A stretch of 64,000 nucleotides of DNA, taken from contig NC_012865.1 in assembly GCF_000026945.1 (NCBI RefSeq), positions 682,001 through 746,000 of the forward strand. Direction: 5' to 3'. Source of the stretch: Candida dubliniensis CD36 (Eukaryota; Ascomycota; Pichiomycetes; Serinales; Debaryomycetaceae). Positions within the stretch are counted from its first letter, which is position 1. Every line of letters begins with the position of its first letter. The position numbers and the translations under genes were made by a program. The notes below the pieces were generated by a model. That model had not been told where the DNA came from, made no database searches, and saw only the letters and a list, made by a program, of their open reading frames with translations. Shown in pieces: positions 1 through 9,189 of this stretch.

Positions 1-719
1 GCAAACATCCACTAAATAAAGAGAAAGAAAAAAAAAAGCAAAAAAGCAAAAGTGGTCCATAAAGTCATGAATTTTCCATTTCCATTTCCATTTCCATTAC
101 TTACATAGAAGAATAATAGCAACAAGTGATGCCATGGAAATAGTAGAAACAAAACGTTCTAACTAACCTAACCAAGGAAATCAAGGGGGGGGGAAGTGGA
201 TCAAACTATCAAACAATAACTTTACATAGATAGATAGATAGATAGATAATAATAATGTTATTGTCATGCTTTCTTTCTTTCTTTCTTTCTTTTTTTGTTT
301 TGAAAAATTAAAGACAAAAATCAACAGATAGACAGACAGACAGACTGACAGATCTGATGATGATAATATATATATTTTTTTTGGTCACTTTATAATTTAT
401 AATTTATGCAAGTTTGCCACCACGCCTCATGCTCATTCGTCGTCCCGCCCTATGTCTTTCCCTACCCCCCTACCTACCTACCTACATCGTCCGCCTCCCG
501 CCTCTTTCCTCTTACCTCTTACCTTGCGAAGAATTTTTTTTTCTTCCTCATTTCCCCGACAGAGAAGGGGGGTCCGGGATCACCCCAATCATGTAACAAA
601 CTGTTTGCTGTTTAGGAGCAAAAAATTTCAATTATTCATTTCAAAATGGAAGGGGTAGGGGGAAGGTAAAACATCCAAAAAAAAAAAAGCCTTGTTTAGA
701 GCAATAAATAGAACAACAG

Positions 720-762
720 GAAGAAGAAGAAGAAGAAGAAGAAGAAGAAGAAGAAGAAGAAG
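720..762. repeat. GAA trinucleotide microsatellite
   Basis: Fourteen uninterrupted GAA/AAG units, a purine-only tract, followed by further A-rich and GAA-rich purine sequence to about 895. It is non-coding. Tracts of this kind vary in length between strains. Confidence 0.9.
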
Positions 763-1009
763 GTATTATCAAATAATCAATATTAAGATAAGGAAAAAAA
801 AACAAAAAAAAAAACAAAAAAAAGGAATTTTAACTGCAAAAAAAAAAAAAAAAGTAGTAGAAGAAAGAAGAAAGAAGAAGAAAGAAGAAGAAGATAATGA
901 CAAAGATAGATAGGATAGGATAGGATGGGTTAAGAGTATTTCTTTTTCATTCTTTGGTTTATAAATGATGAATTTCATATTAATAATAATTGGACCCAAC
1001 CCATCATTC

Positions 1010-1064
<55 letters not shown>
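1010..1064. repeat. ATT trinucleotide microsatellite
   Basis: About 18 tandem TAT/ATT units followed by a short complementary ATAATAAT stretch, so the end of the tract can fold back on itself. Non-coding. Confidence 0.9.
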
Positions 1065-1065
<1 letters not shown>

Positions 1066-1126
1066 ATAATAATTCTTTTAAGAAATGTTAGACAATATAT
1101 GACGACGACAACGAACATTTTTTCTT

Positions 1127-1187
1127 GGGATTGGGTCTTTGGGTCTTTGGGTCTTTGGGTCTTTGGGCTTAGGCCTGGGCTTGGTGG
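1127..1187 (+). repeat. GGGTCTTT octamer tandem array with regular G3 tracts
   Basis: Eight GGG tracts start at 1127, 1133, 1141, 1149, 1157, 1165, 1177 and 1185. The middle five are exact 8-bp repeats (GGGTCTTT). Four consecutive G3 tracts with 5-nt loops meet the usual G-quadruplex pattern on the + strand. Confidence 0.8.
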
Positions 1188-1256
1188 GTGAAGAAGAAGA
1201 AGAAGAAGGGGGTGGTCCAAAAAAAAAAAAATAAACCCTTTCTTCACTTCTGGTTG

Positions 1257-1314
1257 TAGTAGTAGTAGTAGTAGTAGTACTAGTAGTACTAGTAGTAGTA
1301 GTACTACTACTACT
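1257..1314. repeat. Palindromic GTA/TAC trinucleotide tract
   Basis: GTA units run into TAC units. The stretch 1291-1314 is a perfect 24-bp palindrome (12-bp arms, AGT x4 then ACT x4), and shorter inverted TAGTAGTACTA units lie just to its left. It could extrude as a hairpin. Confidence 0.85.
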
Positions 1315-2991
1315 CTCTGTATTATATCTCTATTTCAAAATACCCATATCCAAATATCAAAAATTAATGGGAAAATTAATTAATGGGAAAATATGAAGAT
1401 CATAATACTAAATTACTACTTATCATTTACAAGGATAGAGATAAGATAATTAAATATTTTTTATATATCTTTTACTAATAACTTCATCATCATCATCTTT
1501 TTCATCTTAATAAATATTGATAAAGATAAATGATATCCTACGACGACGACGACGTGTGTGTAGAGGAGGAGGATATCTAACACCATCTTGAATCTTCTTT
1601 CTCTTTTCTCCTTTGTAGTTTTTGTTATCGCTTATTATCTTGTTAATATTAATCATAATTATATTAATTTTGATGGTTAGTGTAGAAAGAATAGAGCCAC
1701 ACACACACACACACAAACATATTTAACACAATTGATAATGATAATGATAATGATAATGATAATGATAAGAAAGAAAGAAAGAAAATACCAATCACCATCA
1801 CCACCATCAGTTGATCCACACTTAATGAAAATGGACACCTAATATACTTATTTGTTTGTTTCTATATATATATATATAGATAGATAGATATATATGTTTT
1901 TATCTACTACTACACAGTATTTATGTTTATATAAAGATAAGATAAGATAAGATACGATATATATTTGAACAATAGATGTCAAAGCAATTCTAATTTTTCA
2001 ATCATCAACAATTTTTTTTTGCGCTCTGTTTTTTTTTTAATCTCCACAAACTATACAATATTTGGAGACAACGAAAATAAAAAAAAAAAAAAATCAATCT
2101 TTTAGTCCTCGTAATGATGATTAAAATATTACAACACATCAACATCAATATCAATATCAATGATGATGATGATGAAATGTTATAAATAACTGTGGTGGTG
2201 GTGGTGAAATTATTGAAGACTTGGGGGTAAAATCTTTACCAAAATAGGAGAAAATAACCGTCGCGGCCACGGCCACAGCCGCCATTGCTCCTCTTCCTCC
2301 TCTCCCCCCACCCCAACTTGGATTCTTTGTGTAATTATCTTTCTTTTCCCACACCATCTATATATATATATTGTGTACCTTTGATACTTTTGATACTTTT
2401 CTATACTTTTGATACCTTTCTATACTTCTAGACTTATGTATAATCAATGTCTTCATTTCGTTTAACTCCACAATAAATTTATTTTAGACAGATTAATTTG
2501 TTTCTTTTTGGTTTTTTTTTTTTTGGTAATTTCATCTGTCAAAACAAAACCAAAAACAAAACCAAAAAACAAAAACAAAAAAAATTAGAAGGAAAAGCAG
2601 CAATAATCAAAGTGTGGTGTTATCATTTTTTTTTTAAAAAAAAGAAAGATATTGTGTAGTTATTGGTTATCAATATATTTGTTAATTTCTTTTCTCTTTT
2701 TCAAGAGTAAGAATAAGGAGAAAAGAAAAGAAAAGAAAAGAAAAGAAGTAGTAGAGAGGTTTCTTAAAGTTGTCTCTGATAAACAAAGATTAATCCTGTT
2801 GAGTAGGTGGGTGAGTGAGTGGTAGATGGTAGATGGTGGTGAAAAGATAAACTAAAATCATCATACACAACACAACACAAAGAAAGACAATATCTCACTG
2901 TGGCGATTAATTGTTGTCTATTTTGAACAAGCAAATGTTTAGTAAGTTTTACCTTTACCAGTTTAGAAATTGATGGGGAATTTTAATTATA

Positions 2992-3024
<33 letters not shown>

Positions 3025-3309
3025 AGTAAAGAAATGAAATGAAATGAAGAACGTTGCTTAAGCGCAAAATTTTTGTTTTATCTTTGACTAAAAAAGAATT
3101 AATTGTGGGTTTGTTTATAACCGATCTATCACTCAATCACCCACCACACTATAACTTCCCTCCCCATCAGATAAGCAAATCAATATAATGACACATACAT
3201 ATATATCTATATATATATATAGATATATAGATATGGAATTTTTCAAAAATTTTCTTTTTAAATACAACTATATAGATACATTCTTATTTTACTTTCACTC
3301 TACTATATA

Positions 3310-3888
3310 ATGAAGAGATCATTAAACGATTCAATTTATTCAAATTCTTCTTCTTCTTCTTCTTCTTCATCATCATCATCATCACCACCACCACCACCAT
3401 TAATTAAATCTTTTAAACGATTGAAATTAGAATATGAAATTTTCTCCACTTCAATTCAAGATATTGAAAAATTATTCAATGAAGAAATTACTACAACTAC
3501 CACAAATACTACTATATCACCTGAATTATCATTATTTACAAAAAATAATCCAATAAAAGGTATATCAAATACTTTTAATAATCCAGATTCTTCTCAATAT
3601 CTTGATAAAATAATCCCATCAACTTCATTTAATTATGATTGTATAAATATGTCATTTCTAGAACCACCAACAACAAGCAGATATCCTACTGATAATATAC
3701 CCGTTAAACCAACAAATCAATATATTACTACTACTACTGGTACTACTACTACTGGTACCACTACGTTAACTACAAATATGTATCTTGATATAGATTATGA
3801 TGAATATGATTATGATTATGATTATCAACCTTTAATTAATCAAGATTTATCAATGATAGATCAACTTATTTTAAAAAGTTCAATATAA
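3310..3888 (+). CDS. Uncharacterised low-complexity protein, 192 aa
   Basis: I do not recognise this protein. The ATG at 3310 follows TATA-like sequence and the frame is open for 192 codons. After MKRSLNDSIYS comes a Ser run (TCT then TCA codons, a microsatellite) and a Pro run, then a short segment that looks conserved and amphipathic (about residues 31-58, FKRLKLEYEIF and DIEKLFNEE). Thr/Asn-rich sequence follows. The C-terminus is acidic and aromatic (DYDEYDYDYDY), then DLSMIDQLIL. Basic ends followed by an acidic-hydrophobic tail are seen in transcription regulators, but that is only an inference. There are no membrane segments, signal peptide or zinc motifs. Its long upstream gap would suit a highly regulated gene. 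It is probably a real gene rather than a chance frame, because codon use is like its neighbours. Confidence 0.6.
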   Translation: MKRSLNDSIYSNSSSSSSSSSSSSSPPPPPLIKSFKRLKLEYEIFSTSIQDIEKLFNEEITTTTTNTTISPELSLFTKNNPIKGISNTFNNPDSSQYLDKIIPSTSFNYDCINMSFLEPPTTSRYPTDNIPVKPTNQYITTTTGTTTTGTTTLTTNMYLDIDYDEYDYDYDYQPLINQDLSMIDQLILKSSI

Positions 3889-4223
3889 TATTATAGGATT
3901 TTTATAGACTATAAAATGATTATAATTATTTATACCGATACCTATACGTAGATGTATTACTTATAATAATAACTGGTGGAAATTCAATTCTTCATTTATT
4001 GTTGTAGTCACGTGATGCTATAGATTTTCAGTTTTTTTTTTTTTTTTTTTCGTTTCATCAAAATTTTTGGGAGAATTGAAAAAAAAAAAAAAAGAACAAC
4101 AACAACAACAACCACTCTTAATAAACAAAGTAAACCACTCCCCCACTATAACAACAACGATCAATCAATACAAATATATAAACTTTCAGCCCACCCCCCC
4201 CTTTTTTTTTTTTTTTTGAAAAT
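3889..4223. other. Intergenic region upstream of ARP4
   Basis: Holds a palindromic CACGTG box at 4007-4016, T and A homopolymer tracts (4031-4050 and 4081-4093), an ACA/CAA repeat and a C8-T17 pyrimidine tract ending 7 bp before the ARP4 start. Poly(dA:dT) tracts usually exclude nucleosomes in yeast promoters. Confidence 0.7.
4007..4016. promoter_or_regulatory. Cbf1-type CACGTG box upstream of ARP4
   Basis: GTCACGTGAT is a full match to the RTCACGTGAY consensus of the bHLH factor Cbf1. It lies about 210 bp before the ARP4 ATG. Binding is inferred from the motif only. Confidence 0.55.
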
Positions 4224-4833
4224 ATGACAACAACAGTATATGGAGGAGATGAAATCAATGCTATAGTTCTTGATCCAGGATCATATACAACAAGAATAGG
4301 ATATGCTGGTGATGATTTCCCGAAAATAATCACTTCATCATATTATGGACAACAACAACAACAAGAAGTTGAAAATGAGACCAATCATCAAAGAAAAAGA
4401 GTTTTTGGTGAATCAATTAATGTACCAAGATCAAATTTTGATATTAAACCTATATTAAAAGAATCAATAATTATTGATTGGGATGCAGCTATTGAACAAT
4501 ATCAATATTATTTTAATCAACAATTAAAAATTATTGAATCAGAACAACCAATTTTAATAACTGAACCTATATGGAGTAAAACAAATTATCGTCAAAAATT
4601 AATTGAAACATTTTTAGAAAATTTTGAATTTAATGGGATTTATTTAGCTAAATCACCAACTTGTATATCATTTCAACAAGGTCGATCTAATTGTTTAGTA
4701 GTTGATTTAGGTCATGATTCAGTACTGATTACTCCAGTAATTGATGGGATTTGTTTATTAAAAAATTCTATGAAAACTAATTATGGAGGTAAATTTTTAT
4801 CAAATGAAATTCAAGATTATTTAAATTCATTTG

Positions 4834-4881
<48 letters not shown>

Positions 4882-5717
4882 TTATTATAGAACCAAGTTT
4901 TAAAATTAAATCAAAATTACCAACTATTTATCCTGATTCACCAAAATATCAAATTAAAAATAATTTACCTAATAATATAACTAAATCATTTCTTGAATAT
5001 CAAAATGAAAAAATTTATCATAATTTTAAAGAAATTTTAGAAGTCCCAGAAAAAGGTTATAGTACCACTAATAATAATAAAGATTCAACAAGATTATTTG
5101 AATTACCTACAGGTCAATCTATTATTATTGATAGATTTAAAATTTCTGAATCAATATTTGATCCAACAATTTATAAATTCACTAATTCTAAATTATCTTT
5201 ACTTTATCCACCTAATAATGGAGAATTATCAATTTCTCAAGTTAATGAATATCGTCCACTTAAAAGAATTCGGAAAAATGATGAAGATGGTGGTCAAGAA
5301 GAAGAAGAAATAACAGAAAATCCTTCTTCTTATTCTTCAAATAAATCTACTCCAAATCCACAACAAATTACTACTACCAATAATAATAATATTAGAGGAA
5401 TTTCTCAATTAATTTCTCATACTTTATCTAATATAGATATAGATTTAAGAGCATCATTAGCTAATAATATTATAATTACTGGTGGTGTATCATTAATTTC
5501 TCAATTAACTGAAAGACTTTATTATGAATTATCAAATAATAATCCCGGATTAAAAATTAGATTACATGCCGTTGGGAATTCAACAGAAAGAATAAATCAA
5601 GCATGGATTGGTGGTAGTGTATTAGCTTCATTAGGTACATTTCATCAAATGTGGGTAACAAAAGAAGAATATAATGAAGTTGGTGTAGATAGAATATTAA
5701 ATCAAAGATTTAGATAA
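4224..5717 (+). CDS. ARP4: Actin-related protein Arp4
   Basis: Nuclear actin-related protein. In yeast it is a shared subunit of the NuA4 acetyltransferase and the INO80 and SWR1 remodellers. The start VYGGDEINAIVLDPGSYTTR matches the family closely (S. cerevisiae Arp4 has VYGGDEVSAVVIDPGSYTT), and PSTCISF...NCLVVDLGHDS, NIIITGGVSLISQL and the C-terminal VGVDRILNQRFR are also diagnostic. Length is 497 aa against 489 in S. cerevisiae. Two insertions break the actin fold: an Asn run near residues 204-218 encoded by AAT repeats, and an acidic, Ser/Asn-rich loop near 350-390 where the S. cerevisiae protein also has an insertion. The chosen ATG keeps the conserved N-terminus complete. Confidence 0.96.
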
Positions 5718-6728
5718 TAAGAAATATAACCTATTGTGTTGTGTTGTGTAGTGTAGGGTGTGTAAGTTATTAATTAGAAAATAATACAAAGTTGAGAAAA
5801 TAAAAGAGAAGGAAAGGAAAGGAAAGGAAGGGAACAATGTGACAAAGCAAAGCCCTTGTGATGATGATGATGATGATGATGATTATTGTTTATCGGAAAA
5901 AATAATATATAAGTTATAATTTTGTTTTTGTTTACCTGAAATGCATAAGAAGAGAATGTTTGAATAATTAATTAAGGGATGATATGTAAGTAAGTAAGTA
6001 AGTAAGTGAATAAGTGAATGAGTGGATGAGTGGGTGGGCTGGTGATGATGATGATGATGATGATGATAGTTCTCTTGCTTTTGAGAGTGGTGGTGTGTTT
6101 AAATATTAGTGTGCATAATAAATTCTTTGGGGGGGTTAAATATCAATTTTGTGATAAAAGAAGAAAGAAGAAAGAATTGTGCTGGTTGTGAATTGTTCTA
6201 TCTCGCTTAATCCCACCCCTCCCCTTTTCTCTTTCTAATCAATTCATCAACCAATAATAAGGTTGACTTGTTAAGAAGATATAACTAATAAATAAAGACT
6301 CGTATAATATAAACAGTTGTTGTAGTAGTAGTTGCTTGTTCAAGGTCGGCTCAAATTCCTCCATGTTTTTTTAGCCCCTTTTACACTTCCTCTCCTTCCT
6401 CGCCCCACTCCTGCCTACCTTCCCTCTCCCCCCTTCCCCCCCTTCCCCCTTCCCCCCCCCCAAGAAATTTAAATTAAATAATTAATTAATTTAATTAATG
6501 TTTCATACCACACTCAACTCAACTCAACTCAACTCACTTACAATAATCTCCTTATATTCTTCACTTTCCCTTTCCTTTCCTTAATTTATTCTTTTTCGTA
6601 TCTGAATATTTAAACTCCATCAACAAATTCCAAGATATATATATACATATATACTCTTCCTTTCCCTTTTATAATTATTAGATTACACATTATATACACA
6701 CACCAGTTTTTACAACTTTATTTAAATT
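5718..6728. other. Intergenic region between ARP4 and GLC3
   Basis: About 1 kb with no credible gene. Contains GTGAT and GAT microsatellites (5858-5882, 6041-6066), a GTAA tract (5986-6006), a C-rich tract at 6428-6461, AATTA palindromic sequence at 6465-6499, a CAACT repeat near 6511-6535 and a TATA-rich stretch at 6636-6652. Several CCCCT pentamers (the stress-response element core) lie within or near the C-rich tract. Confidence 0.7.
6428..6461 (-). promoter_or_regulatory. G-quadruplex-type tract upstream of GLC3
   Basis: On the - strand this reads G10-AA-G5-AA-G7-AA-G6, four long G runs with 2-nt loops. It lies 268-301 bp before the GLC3 ATG. On the + strand it supplies three CCCCT cores in tandem. 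Structure and function are inferred. Confidence 0.6.
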
Positions 6729-8762
6729 ATGTCAAAATCATTAATTCAAGGTGTATTAGATTTAGATCCTTGGTTAGAACCATTTTCTCAATCATTAATT
6801 AATCGACAAATTGAATTTCAAAATTGGCATAAAAAATTAATTGAATCAGAAGGTTCATTAATTGAATTTGCTAATAGTTATCAAAAATATGGATTACATA
6901 CTTTATCTAATGGGAAAATTCAAATTATTCAATATATTCCTAATGTTGAACAAGTTTCAATTGTTGGAGATTTTAATAATTGGAATAAAGATAATCATAA
7001 ATTAAACAAATTAAATGAATTTGGTACTTGGGAATTAACTCTTGAATCAAATACTATTCCTATTAATAGTAAATATAAAATTGCTATGCAAACTAAAACA
7101 GGTGAATGGATTTATCGTTTAGATCCTTGGGTTCATAGAGCTACATTTAATAAACAACAAGCATTATATGAAGGTCATTTTTGGGAAGATAATTATAAAT
7201 TTAAAAATCCTCGTCCTTCTTCTTCTTCTTCCACCACCACCAAAGAAGGTGGTATTAAAATTTATGAAGCTCATATTGGAATTTCTACACCAGAACCAAC
7301 AATTGGTAGTTATAAAAATTTCACGGAAAATATTTTACCAATAATTCATGATCTTGGTTATAATACTATTCAATTAATGGCAATTATGGAACATGCTTAT
7401 TATGCATCATTTGGTTATCAAGTAACAAGTTTTTTCGCCATTTCTTCTCGTTATGGTACTCCTGATGAATTAAAAGAATTAATTGATACTGCTCATGGAA
7501 TGGGTATTCAAGTATTATTAGATATTGTTCATTCTCATAGTTCTAAAAATGTTGATGATGGATTAAATATGTTTAATGGTACTGATCATTATTTATTTCA
7601 TGGTGGTAATAAAGGTAATCATGATTTATGGGATTCTCGTTTATTTAATTATACAAATTATGAAACTTTAAGATTTTTATTATCAAATTTAAAATATTAT
7701 ATTGATGTTTTCCAATTTGATGGATTTAGATTTGATGGAGTTACTAGTATGCTTTATAAACATCATGGTTTATCAGTTGGATTTAGTGGAGGTTATCATG
7801 AATATTTTGGTGATGGAGTAGATAATGAAGCATTAATTTATCTTATGTTAGCTCATCAATTAATGAAAGAAATTTCTACAAAAGAAGGGTTTTCATTAAC
7901 TTCAATTGCCGAAGATGTTTCTGGTATGCCTACTTTATGTCGTCCAATATCTGATGGAGGAATTGGTTTTGATTATAGATTATCAATGGCTATCCCTGAT
8001 ATGTGGATTAAAATTTTAAAACATTTAACTGATGAACAATGGGATATTGGTAATATTGTTCATACTTTAACTAATAGAAGATATGGAGAAAAAGTCATTG
8101 CTTATTGTGAATCTCATGATCAAGCTTTAGTTGGTGATAAAACTTTAGCATTTTGGTTAATGGATAAAGAAATGTATACTAATATGTCAGTATTATCTCC
8201 TTTAACACCAATTATTGATAGAGGTCTTGCTCTTCATAAATTAATTAGATTAGTCACTTATGCTCTTGGTGGTGATGGATATCTTAATTTTGAAGGTAAT
8301 GAATTTGGTCATCCTGAATGGTTAGATTTCCCTCGTCAAGGTAATGGAGAATCTTATCATTATGCTCGTCGTCAATTCAATTTAATTAATGATGATCTTC
8401 TTCGTTATAAATATTTATATCAATTTGATAAAAAAATGTTACAATTAAAAATCACTAATAAAAAAGAATATATTTCTTTAAAACATGAAATTGATAAAAT
8501 TTTAATATTTGAAAAAGATCAATCAATTTATATTTTTAATTTTAATCCTACTCAATCATTTGTTGATTATAAAATTGGTGTTGAATTACCTGGGACTTAT
8601 AAAATTATTTTAGATTCTGATGCAAAAGAATTAGGTGGTCATGGTAGACTTGATCATAATACTAAATATTTCACATTTAATGAACCTTGGAATAATAGAA
8701 GTAATTCCCTTTTAGTTTATATTCCAACTAGAACTGCCATTGTTTTAGAAAGAATTGAATAA
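6729..8762 (+). CDS. GLC3: 1,4-alpha-glucan (glycogen) branching enzyme
   Basis: Creates the alpha-1,6 branches of glycogen in the cytosol by cutting an alpha-1,4 chain and moving it. The N-terminal region (about 60-150) is a CBM48/immunoglobulin-like domain (VSIVGDFNNWN). A GH13 barrel follows with all four signature regions: DIVHSHSSKN near 265, FRFDGV with the nucleophile Asp336, AEDVSG with acid/base Glu395, and ESHDQ with Asp464. NFEGNEFGHPEWLDFPR is the family hallmark after the active site. The C-terminal all-beta domain is present. Length of 677 aa is close to the 704 aa of S. cerevisiae Glc3. A Ser/Thr run (about 162-170) sits between the CBM48 and the barrel. Confidence 0.97.
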   Translation: MSKSLIQGVLDLDPWLEPFSQSLINRQIEFQNWHKKLIESEGSLIEFANSYQKYGLHTLSNGKIQIIQYIPNVEQVSIVGDFNNWNKDNHKLNKLNEFGTWELTLESNTIPINSKYKIAMQTKTGEWIYRLDPWVHRATFNKQQALYEGHFWEDNYKFKNPRPSSSSSTTTKEGGIKIYEAHIGISTPEPTIGSYKNFTENILPIIHDLGYNTIQLMAIMEHAYYASFGYQVTSFFAISSRYGTPDELKELIDTAHGMGIQVLLDIVHSHSSKNVDDGLNMFNGTDHYLFHGGNKGNHDLWDSRLFNYTNYETLRFLLSNLKYYIDVFQFDGFRFDGVTSMLYKHHGLSVGFSGGYHEYFGDGVDNEALIYLMLAHQLMKEISTKEGFSLTSIAEDVSGMPTLCRPISDGGIGFDYRLSMAIPDMWIKILKHLTDEQWDIGNIVHTLTNRRYGEKVIAYCESHDQALVGDKTLAFWLMDKEMYTNMSVLSPLTPIIDRGLALHKLIRLVTYALGGDGYLNFEGNEFGHPEWLDFPRQGNGESYHYARRQFNLINDDLLRYKYLYQFDKKMLQLKITNKKEYISLKHEIDKILIFEKDQSIYIFNFNPTQSFVDYKIGVELPGTYKIILDSDAKELGGHGRLDHNTKYFTFNEPWNNRSNSLLVYIPTRTAIVLERIE

Positions 8763-9189
8763 AATAAAATAAAATAGAAAAATAAAATTAACTTGATATT
8801 GATTATTTGTATAGTGTTTTGATTTGATTTGTTTTTGATTTGTTTTGATTTTGATTAGATTTGTTTTTTAAAAGACAATATAAAAAGTATTACTTCCTTC
8901 TTTTTTTTTGTTTTTGATATTATTAATAATGATGTAGAAGTAATAATATATAGTAGATTTGATATTGATCATTAACCAAGCCGTTTGTTGATATTCACAT
9001 TGTATATTTGAGCTATTGTTGCTTCCTTGCGGCTCAACTGCGAAATAAAGATCTCTAAATCTTTAAAGCAAAGCAAAACAATGCAAAGTAAAGTAAAGAA
9101 AAAAAAAAAAAAAGAATTAAAAGCAAACTAGCAATAACCACCCACTACCACCACCATTAACCACCACGATAATTCATTACTCCTTTAAC
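8763..9189. other. Intergenic region between GLC3 and the PX-domain gene
   Basis: Holds the GLC3 3' region (T-rich GATTTGTTTT repeats at 8818-8870), then an AAAGC/AAAGT repeat and an A16 tract near 9060-9115 before the next start. Nothing else seen. Confidence 0.6.

Larger units (their letters stand above)
1..3309. other. Long intergenic region, microsatellite-rich
   Basis: No open frame here looks like a real protein; the longest frames only translate simple repeats. The stretch is a chain of microsatellites: GATA near 230-248, GAA x14 at 720-762, TAT/ATT x18 at 1010-1064, a GGGTCTTT octamer array at 1127-1187, a GTA/TAC palindromic tract at 1257-1314, GATAAT near 1735-1765, TATA tracts and GAA again at 2992-3021. 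A TATA-like stretch lies just before the gene starting at 3310. Such a long gene-free stretch could be the extended promoter of that gene, of a leftward gene outside the window, or both. Confidence 0.7.

Noticed and set aside
692..1247. Arg/Lys and Ile/Ser-rich frames in the left spacer
   Set aside because: Direct translations of GAA and ATT microsatellites.
1..3309. Possible centromere because the stretch lacks genes
   Set aside because: Candida centromeres are not recognised by sequence, and from memory the chromosome 6 centromere is not next to ARP4. The region is repeat-rich rather than unique.
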